From the NCBI GenBank assembly GCA_038131955.1, contig JAYPQK010000010.1, forward strand, positions 175,495 through 239,494: a DNA stretch of 64,000 nucleotides, written 5' to 3'. The DNA comes from SHAN690 sp038131955 (GTDB lineage Bacteria > Bacteroidota > Bacteroidia > Flavobacteriales_G > Salibacteraceae). The notes below the pieces were generated by a model, which worked only from the letters and a program-made list of their open reading frames with translations, had not been told where the DNA came from and searched no databases. The translations under genes and the position numbers were made by a program. Positions 33,307-41,682 of this stretch are shown in pieces; positions within the stretch are counted from its first letter, which is position 1; every line of letters starts with the position of its first letter.

Positions 33307-33855
33307 TCACTCTTCTCCTCTACTCTTCCTGATTCTCTTAAACACCTCCCACAGGGCGATTCCTGCGGCAACGGTGACATTCAAGCTATGCTTTGTTCCT
33401 AGCTGAGGTATCTCCATGACCACGTCACTGATGTCTACCAGGTCTTGCTGCACGCCGTTGACCTCATTTCCTACGATCAGACATATCTCCTGACCTGAAG
33501 CGAACTCGAGGTCCTGTGGAGCAATCGTTTCCTCACACTGCTCCAGCGCAACGACCAACACCCCTTCTTTCCTAAGACCTCTAACCACTTCGATGGCACT
33601 TTGCTCATATCGCCAATCGACACTTTCCGTAGCTCCAAGGGCGGTGCGCTGGATCTCGCGATGCGGGGGACGACCCGTGATTCCACAGAGGATGACCTCT
33701 CGTACATTGAAGGCATCACTCGTACGAAAGATGGACCCGACATTCGATAGGCTTCGAATATCATCCAACAGCACGCGTATCGGGTACTTTTCTTGATTCC
33801 GAAATTCTTCTACTTCAGGTCGCTGAAGCGCGGCAGTCGTGAGTTTCTTGTTCAT
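33307..33855 (-). CDS. TrmH/SpoU family RNA 2'-O-methyltransferase
   Basis: A 182-residue SPOUT-class methyltransferase that methylates ribose in tRNA or rRNA with S-adenosylmethionine. The family motifs are visible: LDDIRSLSNVGSIFRTSDAF (motif 1, about 27-46), LIVGNEVNGVQ (motif 2) and IPQLGTKHSLNVTVAAGIALWE (motif 3). It lacks an N-terminal substrate-binding domain, so the RNA target cannot be named. An ATG at 33855 gives the usual N-terminus. It is divergent from mutS. Confidence 0.92.
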   Translation of the reverse strand: MNKKLTTAALQRPEVEEFRNQEKYPIRVLLDDIRSLSNVGSIFRTSDAFNVREVILCGITGRPPHREIQRTALGATESVDWRYEQSAIEVVRGLRKEGVLVVALEQCEETIAPQDLEFASGQEICLIVGNEVNGVQQDLVDISDVVMEIPQLGTKHSLNVTVAAGIALWEVFKRIRKSRGEE

Positions 33856-33925
33856 AACTATTAAAAACAAGGATAGCCAGAATTGGACAACCCGAGACAC
33901 CCTGGTTACTTTTAAATTTCGGAAA

Positions 33926-36532
33926 ATGGCGACCAAAGCGAAGAAAGATCCCAAAGAAACTCCCTTGATGAAGCAGTACTATGCGATCAAGGCAAAGCAT
34001 CCTCATGCGTTGCTCCTGTTTCGCGTGGGCGACTTTTACGAAACCTTCGGAGAAGACGCGATCAAGGCATCAAAGATTCTTGGTATTGTCTTGACCCAAC
34101 GCAAGAATGGAGCTGCTTCGAGCGTGGAGCTTGCCGGGTTTCCGCACCACAGCCTGGAGGTATACCTCCCCAAACTGGTGCGCGCCGGTGAACGAGTAGC
34201 GATCTGTGATCAGCTCGAAGACCCGAAGCAGACGAAGACGATCGTCAAGCGCGGGGTGACCGAGCTGGTGACTCCTGGAGTAAGCTTCAACACCACCCAC
34301 CTCGATAGCAACAAGAACAACTTCCTGGCTGCAATACACTTCGATAAAGAGACACTTGGAGCTGCATTCCTTGACGTTTCAACGGGTGAGTTCTTCGTAG
34401 CAGAAGGATCGAGCCATTACATTGAGAAACTGGTGGCCGGCTTTTCACCCAGCGAGATCATCTTCGAACGGAATAAGCAAGAACGCTACTATGGCCTGTT
34501 TGGTAACGCGTACCATACATTCCACCTGGAGGATTGGGTCTTTCAACACGAGTTTGGTTACGAACTGCTGACACGCCAATTCAAGACCCATTCGCTGAAG
34601 GGATATGGCATTGAAGAACAAGATGCAGCTACGATTGCCGCTGGTGCAGCCTTGCATTACCTGAGCGAGACCCAGCATGACCGTGTACAGCATATCGCTC
34701 ACCTTTCTAGGATCGACGGAAAGGACCATGTTTGGCTGGATCGATTCACCCAGAGAAACCTAGAGCTCTTCTATAGTTCCTCTCCGAAGGGAAAATCCCT
34801 TTTGGATGTGATCGACAGTACCATCACACCGATGGGCTCGAGGCTGATGAAGCATTGGCTGGCGTTTCCTCTGAATGACCTCAAGGACATTGAAAAGCGA
34901 TTGTCCTATGTGGACATGTTCTACCACGAAACTGAGCTCAGAGGGTCGATCGAAGACCTTTTGAAGCAAGTGGGTGACCTAGAGCGTATGACCTCGAGGC
35001 TCGCGATTGGAAAATTAGGCCCAAAAGAGGCCATCCAGCTCGCGAGGTCATTGACTGAAGCCGGACCGATCGAAGGGCAATTGAAGCAGTTCAAAGCGGG
35101 TAAAAAGCTTGCGGAAGGATTCAGCGATTGTAATCCGGTGATCAAGGCCATCAATAAAACTCTGCAACCTGATCCTCCCGCGGTGTTGTCGAAAGGCAAC
35201 GTGATCGCCAACGGGGTGGATGAGGAGCTCGACGATCTACGCTATATCGCATTTTCCGGAAAGGACAAGCTCGTGGACATCCAAGAACGCGAATCAAAGG
35301 CCACAGGAATCACTTCACTGAAAATCGGCTACAACAATGTCTTTGGATATTACCTCGAAGTCACGAACGCTCACAAGGATAAGGTGCCTGGAGAATGGAC
35401 ACGTAAACAAACCCTGACCAATGCTGAGCGGTACATCACCGAAGAACTGAAAGAATACGAGCAGAAGATCCTAGGAGCAGAAGAGAAGATCCTCGCATTG
35501 GAGACTCGCCTATACGAAGAGTTTCTTGAAGATTTGGCCAAGCACATCTCATCGATCCAAAAGACAGCGAAATGCCTCGCTGAGATCGATTGCCTAAGAT
35601 CATTTGCCCACAATGCCATCACCTTCAATTATTGTCGCCCAAGCTTAGACGACAGCGACCGATTGGACATCAAGGCAGGACGCCACCCGGTGATCGAACG
35701 AGAAATGCCTTTGGGTGAGTCGTACATTCCAAATGACGTCTTTCTCGACAAGGATAAACAGCAGATCATCATGCTTACCGGGCCAAACATGGCGGGTAAA
35801 AGTGCCCTATTGCGTCAAACGGCCTTAATTTCTCTCATGGCGCAGATCGGAAGCTACGTTCCCGCCGCACAAGCTGAGCTAGGCATCATCGACAAGTTAT
35901 TCACTCGTGTCGGAGCGAGCGACAACATCTCACAAGGTGAATCCACTTTCATGGTGGAGATGAACGAAACGGCGAGCATCCTGAACAATCTTTCCAGCCG
36001 GAGCTTGATCCTGCTCGACGAGATCGGTCGAGGCACGAGCACCTACGACGGGATCAGCATCGCCTGGTCGATCGCGGAGTACCTACACGGTCACCCGGGA
36101 AAGCCATGGACTCTCTTCGCCACCCATTACCACGAATTGAATGAGATGGCCGAGAAGTTCAACCAAATCAAGAACTTCACCATCTCCATCCAAGAGAACA
36201 AGGATAAGATCATCTTTCTGAGAAAGTTGATTCCCGGAGGTAGCGAACACAGCTTTGGTATCCACGTGGCTAAGATGGCCGGTATGCCGGAATCATTGAT
36301 CACGAAAGCTCAGCTCATCCTGCATGAACTAGAAAAATCACAGCGCAGTGAGTTGGCGCGTGAAGGTTTGAAGGAAGCCAATAATGACATGCAATTGAGC
36401 TTCTTCCAACTAGACGATCCCGTACTCTCCCAGATTCGTGATGAGATCGCCAATATTGACATCAATTCTTTGACTCCGGTGGAGGCTCTGTTCAAGCTGA
36501 ACGAGATCAAAAAACTCACTGGATCCAAGTGA
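33926..36532 (+). CDS. mutS: DNA mismatch repair protein MutS
   Basis: Recognises mismatches and starts repair. The 868-residue protein has the mismatch-contacting FRVGDFYETFGEDA (about 33-46), the core and clamp domains, and the C-terminal ATPase with Walker A TGPNMAGKS (about 619-627) and Walker B DEIGRGTSTYDG. All key residues are present and length is normal. I use the ATG at 33926 (MATKAKKDPKETPL); longer frames would run into the divergent methyltransferase promoter. A near-consensus TAAATTTC lies five bases upstream. Confidence 0.97.
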   Translation: MATKAKKDPKETPLMKQYYAIKAKHPHALLLFRVGDFYETFGEDAIKASKILGIVLTQRKNGAASSVELAGFPHHSLEVYLPKLVRAGERVAICDQLEDPKQTKTIVKRGVTELVTPGVSFNTTHLDSNKNNFLAAIHFDKETLGAAFLDVSTGEFFVAEGSSHYIEKLVAGFSPSEIIFERNKQERYYGLFGNAYHTFHLEDWVFQHEFGYELLTRQFKTHSLKGYGIEEQDAATIAAGAALHYLSETQHDRVQHIAHLSRIDGKDHVWLDRFTQRNLELFYSSSPKGKSLLDVIDSTITPMGSRLMKHWLAFPLNDLKDIEKRLSYVDMFYHETELRGSIEDLLKQVGDLERMTSRLAIGKLGPKEAIQLARSLTEAGPIEGQLKQFKAGKKLAEGFSDCNPVIKAINKTLQPDPPAVLSKGNVIANGVDEELDDLRYIAFSGKDKLVDIQERESKATGITSLKIGYNNVFGYYLEVTNAHKDKVPGEWTRKQTLTNAERYITEELKEYEQKILGAEEKILALETRLYEEFLEDLAKHISSIQKTAKCLAEIDCLRSFAHNAITFNYCRPSLDDSDRLDIKAGRHPVIEREMPLGESYIPNDVFLDKDKQQIIMLTGPNMAGKSALLRQTALISLMAQIGSYVPAAQAELGIIDKLFTRVGASDNISQGESTFMVEMNETASILNNLSSRSLILLDEIGRGTSTYDGISIAWSIAEYLHGHPGKPWTLFATHYHELNEMAEKFNQIKNFTISIQENKDKIIFLRKLIPGGSEHSFGIHVAKMAGMPESLITKAQLILHELEKSQRSELAREGLKEANNDMQLSFFQLDDPVLSQIRDEIANIDINSLTPVEALFKLNEIKKLTGSK

Positions 36533-36576
36533 TGTGATTTTTTTCGCTGTAAAGCACTGAATATTCCAGAAACCTT

Positions 36577-36584
36577 TATTTTTG
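36577..36584 (+). promoter_or_regulatory. -7 box for the tRNA-Gly gene
   Basis: TATTTTTG exactly matches TAnnTTTG and ends ten bases before the first base of the tRNA. Confidence 0.55.
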
Positions 36585-36594
36585 CCGTCCTTTT

Positions 36595-36667
<73 letters not shown>

Positions 36668-36675
36668 GTCAGGAA

Positions 36676-36706
36676 AGCCTTCCTCCAACCGGTGGAGGGC
36701 TTTTTT
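36676..36706 (+). terminator. Rho-independent terminator after tRNA-Gly
   Basis: CCTCCA pairs with TGGAGG, extended by a lower GC pair region, and is followed by a run of six T. It lies just after the tRNA end. Confidence 0.75.
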
Positions 36707-36737
36707 ATTTGACTAAAGACAGGTGCCAAACCCAGTG

Positions 36738-36781
36738 CTCAGACCTGGTCTGAGTGCGGGTGACAGACGCGAGTTTGTCAC
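36738..36781. repeat. Two adjacent hairpins directly upstream of tRNA-Leu
   Basis: CTCAGACC / GGTCTGAG (36738-36754) and GTGACA / TGTCAC (36760-36781) lie back to back, ending three bases before the tRNA. Neither is followed by a T run. Confidence 0.5.
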
Positions 36782-36783
36782 TT

Positions 36784-36868
36784 GCCCGGGTGGTGGAATT
36801 GGTAGACACGCGGGACTTAAAATCCCGTGACCATTGCGGTCGTGCGGGTTCAAGTCCCGCCCCGGGTA
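36784..36868 (+). tRNA. tRNA-Leu (anticodon TAA)
   Basis: An 85-base class II tRNA. The acceptor stem GCCCGGG pairs with CCCGGGT, the anticodon stem-loop GGGACTTAAAATCCC gives anticodon TAA, a long variable arm (TGACCATTGCGGTCG region) follows, and the T arm GCGGG TTCAAGT CCCGC is perfect. The discriminator base is A; CCA is not encoded. Its last bases are repeated 176 bases downstream. Confidence 0.95.
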
Positions 36869-36872
36869 CAAA
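36857..36872 (+). repeat. 16-bp direct repeat, copy 1 (tRNA-Leu 3' end)
   Basis: CCGCCCCGGGTACAAA covers the end of the T stem and the acceptor 3' strand of tRNA-Leu plus four bases. An identical copy lies at 37033-37048. Confidence 0.85.
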
Positions 36873-36880
36873 TGAGATCA

Positions 36881-36909
36881 AAGCTGGTGCGAAAGCACCG
36901 GCTTTTTTT
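36881..36909 (+). terminator. Rho-independent terminator after tRNA-Leu
   Basis: AAGCTGGTGC / GCACCGGCTT closes a GAAA tetraloop and is followed by seven T. It ends tRNA-Leu transcription inside the duplicated segment. Confidence 0.9.
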
Positions 36910-37032
36910 GTTTAGTGTGACAAGCGAATGCTTGCATTCAAGCGCAGTCAAACGAAACAAAACCCAGGCCAGCGAAGTGGGCATGGCTTTGATCTTTGAC
37001 GTTGTCCGAACTGGGACTCGCCAGAGGCAACA

Positions 37033-37048
37033 CCGCCCCGGGTACAAA
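37033..37048 (+). repeat. 16-bp direct repeat, copy 2
   Basis: Identical to the tRNA-Leu 3' end at 36857-36872. No tRNA body precedes it. Confidence 0.85.
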
Positions 37049-37057
37049 AACAGAGCG

Positions 37058-37085
37058 AGAGCGAAGTGAACTTGCTCTTTTTTTT
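37058..37085 (+). terminator. Second terminator, after the duplicated tRNA-Leu end
   Basis: AGAGC-(G)-AAGT pairs with ACTT-GCTCT and is followed by eight T. It may be the original terminator of the tRNA-Leu gene, displaced by the insertion. Confidence 0.7.
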
Positions 37086-37112
37086 GCTCATAACGGGTCT
37101 TGGACAATAAAG

Positions 37113-38336
37113 TCAATTGACTTGACCCTTGATCCAAGTTAGGATGCTTTCCGTTGCTCCCTTTTGCTGGTTAAAGAAGCGGTCAAGTGATGTGACGACC
37201 TCCTCGCGATAGCCGTTATCACTAAGTGCGCGATCTAGTGCTTTCCCAAAGTCATCCGAAGAAGCGACTTCGATCCCGGCACCGATCGACTTCAATTGCT
37301 GAATCTCTTGAAAGCGTTTATTATTCGGGCCAAATATGACCGGAATGCGATAAACCACCGCCTCTAGGGTATTGTGTACTGCCTTCCCAAACCCTCCACC
37401 TACGTAAGCTACATCAGCAAAGCGATACACTTTGGATAAAAGTCCGATCGTGTTCAGGTAGAGTACGCGCGATGAAGTGAGATCAGCCGTCCCCGCCTCC
37501 GACCATAGCACCATCTCGTCTCCGAACACATTCCTCCAGCGCTTCTGCTGTTCCTCCTTCAATTCGTGAGGTGCAACGATCAACTTTAACCCCTTCCTTG
37601 CTTCAAATACCTTCATGATCACCTCGTCATCCGCCGGCCAATTGCTTCCCACAACCATGACCTGATTTTCGTTCGAAAAGCGTTCTAGGAAATCAGAATG
37701 AAAGGGTTCTGCGGCATTCGCCAAGACGCGATCTACTCTCGTGTCTCCAACAGCCTCCGCATTCATGATGTATACGCTATTCAACCGATTCACCGTATCC
37801 TCGTCCTGAGCGAAGATGCGGTCAAATTGAGCTAAGCGTTGTCCTAGATGAATGCCCAGCCATTGGGTGGTCCAATGCTTATCGGTAAGGTGCGCGCTGA
37901 TCAGGATCATCGGTATACCACGACGCTTGATCTGCTCCATAGCGTTGAACCAAAACTCATACTTCACAAAGACGGCGAGGTCTGGCTTCAAGGTGTCAAT
38001 GAACCTACTCATGACCTCCGGGAGATCCGTCGGCAGGTAGGTCACTACATCGGCTAGAGGATAGTCTTTTCGCACCTCATATCCACTCGAAGAGAAAAAA
38101 GTGATCGCGATCTGCCAAGTTGTATCCTGCTCTTTCAAGGCCTCGATCACGGGTCGAGCCTGTTCAAATTCACCAACAGACGCACAATGGAACCATGCTA
38201 GCTTATCCTGCTTCTCATAATCAGCAAGGTCTACTTTCCATTGATGGCGCGACCTAACCCACTTCCCAAACTTTGGATTCGTCCACTGAAACAGGGGTGC
38301 AATGGCTTGGAAGAGCCGGATCGCTAATGTGTACAT
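37113..38336 (-). CDS. waaA: 3-deoxy-D-manno-octulosonic acid (Kdo) transferase
   Basis: Adds Kdo from CMP-Kdo to lipid A precursors at the inner membrane. From the ATG at 38336 it has 407 residues. It begins with a hydrophobic anchor (about 1-18), then the N-terminal glycosyltransferase domain (WFHCASVGEFEQARPVIEAL with the catalytic Glu, and KYEFWFNAMEQ), and the C-terminal GT-B half with VGSNWPADDE, VAPHELKEE, VAYVGGGFGKAVHNTLEAV and FGPNNKRFQE. An ATG at 38345 would be five bases from the -7 box. It lies just downstream of an outer-membrane protein gene on the same strand. Confidence 0.95.
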   Translation of the reverse strand: MYTLAIRLFQAIAPLFQWTNPKFGKWVRSRHQWKVDLADYEKQDKLAWFHCASVGEFEQARPVIEALKEQDTTWQIAITFFSSSGYEVRKDYPLADVVTYLPTDLPEVMSRFIDTLKPDLAVFVKYEFWFNAMEQIKRRGIPMILISAHLTDKHWTTQWLGIHLGQRLAQFDRIFAQDEDTVNRLNSVYIMNAEAVGDTRVDRVLANAAEPFHSDFLERFSNENQVMVVGSNWPADDEVIMKVFEARKGLKLIVAPHELKEEQQKRWRNVFGDEMVLWSEAGTADLTSSRVLYLNTIGLLSKVYRFADVAYVGGGFGKAVHNTLEAVVYRIPVIFGPNNKRFQEIQQLKSIGAGIEVASSDDFGKALDRALSDNGYREEVVTSLDRFFNQQKGATESILTWIKGQVN

Positions 38337-38350
38337 CGCTAGCATCCGGA

Positions 38351-38358
38351 CGAAAATA
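38351..38358 (-). promoter_or_regulatory. Probable -7 box for waaA
   Basis: TATTTTCG on the minus strand has one difference from TAnnTTTG. It fills the short gap after the upstream stop codon and is 14 bases before the ATG used for waaA. Confidence 0.4.
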
Positions 38359-38360
38359 AA

Positions 38361-39116
38361 TCAATAGAAATAGTAGTCGCGAGCCTGGCGCTTATAGATC
38401 GGGAAATACCATCGAACAACCAGACTTCCTATGACATCAAGACGCTGTCGAGTATCGGGCTGTTGAGTATCAAAATTGATGGTACGTCGGTTCTGGGTAA
38501 ACCCTTCATAGAACTCCACTCCTACATAGTAATTTACGAATCGTGTATTACCAAAATGTTGATAGCCCAAGGACTGGGACAGACAAAAACCATTGGTCAA
38601 TCGATCATAGCCTTTCTTATAATCTCCCTCCAATTGTGGCAAGGTCTCAAACTCCGGTTGGATCCTGATCTTGTACTGCATCACACCTCCACCTAAGGCC
38701 AGATGGATGCCACAGTTGGGGTTCGGTCCGATGACTGGAAAAACCTTACCGACGCGAACCGTGGACACAAAGCCGCGCTCAAATAAAAACACATCCACCG
38801 GATTCCCATCGCGACCAATAATGATCCCAGTCTCTGTCATGAGGTTTTGGAGAATCGTGTCCTCCTTGACCTGGTTCCCAAAAATGAACCCCACGTTCGC
38901 CTCAAGTGTCCAGTTCTTGCCGCTTTTGAACATGAATGATCCACCCGTCAGACCTCCGAAACCAAATCTAGGCTCAAGGTCACCCATAGGCATCTGAAGA
39001 CCCAATTCGCCTCCAATGGCAAAGAATCGAATGGTGGTATCTTGAATGCTTTGCTTCTGCCCAAACGCGGTTAGTCCTGAGATGAGCAGAATGCTATGAA
39101 GGAATCGCTTTATCAC
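38361..39116 (-). CDS. Exported beta-barrel-like protein of unknown function
   Basis: A 251-residue protein. The likely start is the GTG at 39116, which gives a signal peptide (IKRFLHSILLISGLTAFG before Gln); the longer frame reads through the promoter region. The body has alternating beta-strand patterns with aromatic ends (GGSFMFKSGKNWTLEANVGFI, YYVGVEFYEGF, VVRWYFPIY), as in small outer-membrane barrels. It is not assigned to a named family. waaA follows on the same strand. Confidence 0.7.
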   Translation of the reverse strand: MIKRFLHSILLISGLTAFGQKQSIQDTTIRFFAIGGELGLQMPMGDLEPRFGFGGLTGGSFMFKSGKNWTLEANVGFIFGNQVKEDTILQNLMTETGIIIGRDGNPVDVFLFERGFVSTVRVGKVFPVIGPNPNCGIHLALGGGVMQYKIRIQPEFETLPQLEGDYKKGYDRLTNGFCLSQSLGYQHFGNTRFVNYYVGVEFYEGFTQNRRTINFDTQQPDTRQRLDVIGSLVVRWYFPIYKRQARDYYFY

Positions 39117-39120
39117 GTCG

Positions 39121-39128
39121 CGAAAATA
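39121..39128 (-). promoter_or_regulatory. Probable -7 box for the 38361-39116 gene
   Basis: TATTTTCG on the minus strand has one difference from TAnnTTTG and is four bases from the GTG start, so a leaderless transcript is possible. Confidence 0.35.
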
Positions 39129-39211
39129 CAAACTCAAACGCCCGTCATCACTCCCAATAAGCAAACTGTCGAAAGCTTCGAGAATACGGATATTCAAGCC
39201 GCCTAAAAGAG

Positions 39212-39219
39212 TATCTTCG
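39212..39219 (+). promoter_or_regulatory. Probable -7 box for the nucleotide-sugar operon
   Basis: TATCTTCG has one difference from TAnnTTTG and lies 19 bases before the ATG of the first gene. All six genes downstream are packed closely enough to share this promoter. Confidence 0.4.
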
Positions 39220-39238
39220 CACCTCATTTTTCAACTGT

Positions 39239-40369
39239 ATGAAACCCATCCAACTAGTTGACCTACACACCCAGTACAAGAAGATCAAAGAGGAGATCGA
39301 CGCTGCTGTTATCGGGGTCATGGAAAGCACGGCATTCATCAACGGACCTGCCGTAAAAGACTTTGCTTCTGAAATGGAAGCTTACCTAGGGGTAAAACAC
39401 GTGATCCCATGTGCGAATGGCACAGATGCACTTCAGATCGCTCTTATGGCGATCGGTACCCAGCCAGGAGACGAGATCTTAACGCCAAGTTTCACTTACA
39501 TCGCAACAGCGGAAGTGATCGCTTTACTTCAGCTCAAGCCAGTTTTCGTAGAAGTGGATGAAGACACCTTCACCATCGATATTGAAGATGCGAAGGGGAA
39601 AATCACGGATAGAACAAAGGCAATTATTCCAGTGCACTTGTATGGTCAATGTGCACCAATGGACGAGGTGATGGAATTTGCTCGCAAGCACGGAATACGA
39701 GTTATCGAGGACACGGCTCAAGCGATCGGCAGTTCTTATCACTCCAAGGATGGTTCGACCCAAATGGCAGGATGCATCGGAGATATTGGAACTACCTCCT
39801 TCTTCCCATCAAAGAACTTAGGTTGCTATGGCGATGGTGGTGCTATGATGACGAATGATGATGAACTCGCGAAAAAGCTTCGCATGTTCGCCAACCATGG
39901 ACAGCGTATCAAGTACTACCACGACATCATCGGCTGCAACTCACGATTGGACTCGATTCAGGCTGCCATCCTGCGTATCAAGCTCGGTCATTTGAATGAG
40001 TACATCCATGCTCGTCAAGAGGCGGCTTCTTACTACGACCGAGCCTTTGCAAACGTGGAGCAGATCACTACTCCGTATCGCGCACCCTACTCCACCCATG
40101 GGTTTCATCAATACACCCTCAAGTTGGAAGGAGTAGATCGTGATGGACTGCTGGATTACCTGCAGGAAAAGGGTATTCCAGCCAACATTTACTATCCCGT
40201 ACCTGTGCATTTGCAAAAAGGGTACACCCAATATGGCTTCAAAGAGGGCGACATGCCCCGTACGGAAGCCTTAACCGCTCAGGTCATTTCACTTCCAATT
40301 CATACTGAATTGACGGAAGATCAATTGGATTATATCACAACACACATCAAAAGCTTTATCAACGGATGA
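39239..40369 (+). CDS. DegT/DnrJ/EryC1/StrS family sugar aminotransferase (WbpE-like)
   Basis: A PLP-dependent aminotransferase acting on a keto sugar bound to a nucleotide. It has 376 residues. PLP-contacting motifs are ANGTDALQIAL (about 60-70), EDTAQAIGS (about 158-166), and the Schiff-base Lys in SFFPSKNLGCYGDGGA (near 190). With the acetyltransferase and the 6-dehydrogenase of this operon it could aminate the 3-keto position of UDP-GlcNAcA, as WbpE does. Its stop overlaps the next gene by four bases (ATGA). Confidence 0.9.
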   Translation: MKPIQLVDLHTQYKKIKEEIDAAVIGVMESTAFINGPAVKDFASEMEAYLGVKHVIPCANGTDALQIALMAIGTQPGDEILTPSFTYIATAEVIALLQLKPVFVEVDEDTFTIDIEDAKGKITDRTKAIIPVHLYGQCAPMDEVMEFARKHGIRVIEDTAQAIGSSYHSKDGSTQMAGCIGDIGTTSFFPSKNLGCYGDGGAMMTNDDELAKKLRMFANHGQRIKYYHDIIGCNSRLDSIQAAILRIKLGHLNEYIHARQEAASYYDRAFANVEQITTPYRAPYSTHGFHQYTLKLEGVDRDGLLDYLQEKGIPANIYYPVPVHLQKGYTQYGFKEGDMPRTEALTAQVISLPIHTELTEDQLDYITTHIKSFING

Positions 40370-41682
40370 ACATCGCTGTAGTAGGTACAGGATACGTCGG
40401 TCTTGTGACCGGTACTTGTCTGGCAGAGACAGGAAATAATGTGGTTTGCGTCGACATCGACGAGGCCAAGGTGGAAAAGATGCGCAATGGCATCATTCCG
40501 ATCTATGAGCCCCATCTCGACAACCTGTTTGAGCGCAACATCAAACAAAATCGTCTTCGTTTCACCACCAAGCTGCAGGATGCGGTCGATCACGCCAACG
40601 TGATCTTTCTAGCCCTTCCTACACCTCCGGGTGCCGATGGCTCTGCTGATTTGCAATACATCCTTCAAGTAGCTGATGACCTTGGTAAAATGATCAAGGA
40701 TTACACGATCGTCATCGATAAGAGTACCGTACCTGTTGGCACAGCTGATAAGGTTCACGCAGCGATCGAAGCTAACTACAAGGGAGACTTTGACGTAGTT
40801 TCTAACCCAGAATTCCTCCGTGAAGGCTTTGCCGTGGATGATTTCATGAAGCCTGACCGCGTGGTGATCGGCACTGAATCTGACCGAGCAAAAGAGACTT
40901 TGGATGAGCTCTTCAAGCCATTTGTACGACAAGGCAATCCTATCCTCTTCATGGACGAGAAGTCTGCGGAGATGACCAAGTATGCTGCGAATGCCTTCTT
41001 GGCCACCAAGATCTCCTTCATGAACGAGATCGCCAATCTGTGCGAGCGCGTAGGGGCAGATGTGGACAAGGTCCGCATCGGTATTGGTTCTGATTCGCGC
41101 ATCGGTAACCGCTTCCTCTTCCCTGGCATCGGCTACGGCGGAAGCTGTTTTCCAAAGGATGTACAGGCTATCGTGAAGACGGCGCGTGACAACGACTACA
41201 ACCTCGAGATCCTCGAGTCGGTGATGCGCGTGAACGAAACACAAAAGACCATCCTACTTCCTTCTATAATTGAACACTGCGGTGGCGACTTGAAAGGAAA
41301 GCATTTTGCGATGTGGGGATTGGCCTTCAAGCCAGACACGGATGACATTCGCGAGGCGCCTTCTCTCTACATCATTGAGAAGTTGACTTCCATGGGCGCA
41401 ACAGTGAAGGCATACGATCCGGAAGCCATGAGCAATGTCCAGCACAAGATCGGCGATCAGATCCAATACGCTTCAAACGAATACGACGCATTGGACAAGG
41501 CTGATGCCTTGATCATCTGCACGGAATGGTCCGTTTTCCGCACACCTGACTTCAATGAATTGAATGCTCGTTTGTCGGAGAAGACCATCTTTGATGGAAG
41601 AAACCTCTACGCTCCTTCGAAAATGAAGGAACGTGGCTATCATTACAAGAGCATCGGACGAGAGACCGTGTACAATAAATGA
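40366..41682 (+). CDS. UDP-glucose 6-dehydrogenase
   Basis: Oxidises UDP-glucose to UDP-glucuronate with two NAD+. The 438-residue protein has the Rossmann motif GTGYVGLVTGTC (about 6-17), STVPVGTADKV, NPEFLREGFAVDDF, and the catalytic Cys in GIGYGGSCFPKDV (near 263). The domain layout fits the Ugd/TuaD group. Four-base overlaps on both sides tie it to its neighbours. The next gene uses its product. Confidence 0.94.
   Translation: MNIAVVGTGYVGLVTGTCLAETGNNVVCVDIDEAKVEKMRNGIIPIYEPHLDNLFERNIKQNRLRFTTKLQDAVDHANVIFLALPTPPGADGSADLQYILQVADDLGKMIKDYTIVIDKSTVPVGTADKVHAAIEANYKGDFDVVSNPEFLREGFAVDDFMKPDRVVIGTESDRAKETLDELFKPFVRQGNPILFMDEKSAEMTKYAANAFLATKISFMNEIANLCERVGADVDKVRIGIGSDSRIGNRFLFPGIGYGGSCFPKDVQAIVKTARDNDYNLEILESVMRVNETQKTILLPSIIEHCGGDLKGKHFAMWGLAFKPDTDDIREAPSLYIIEKLTSMGATVKAYDPEAMSNVQHKIGDQIQYASNEYDALDKADALIICTEWSVFRTPDFNELNARLSEKTIFDGRNLYAPSKMKERGYHYKSIGRETVYNK

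Larger units (their letters stand above)
36873..37048 (+). mobile_element. Possible remnant of a small element inserted at the tRNA-Leu 3' end
   Basis: The 176 bases between and including the second 16-bp repeat carry a terminator, then sequence with an open frame whose tail reads VVRTGTRQRQHRPGY across the second repeat. From memory, similar tails occur on GIY-YIG nuclease-like reading frames found next to Bacteroidota tRNAs, but no GIY-YIG motif survives here. A tRNA 3' end restored by an inserted element is the simplest reading; simple tandem duplication is an alternative. Confidence 0.4.

Noticed and set aside
36827..37069. An 80-codon open frame starting inside tRNA-Leu
   Set aside because: It overlaps the tRNA and a terminator and has no start context. 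Only its tail across the second repeat is of interest as a possible remnant.
36784..37112. Prophage or integrative element at tRNA-Leu
   Set aside because: No integrase or phage gene is present, and only 176 bases separate the repeats, so no intact element is there.
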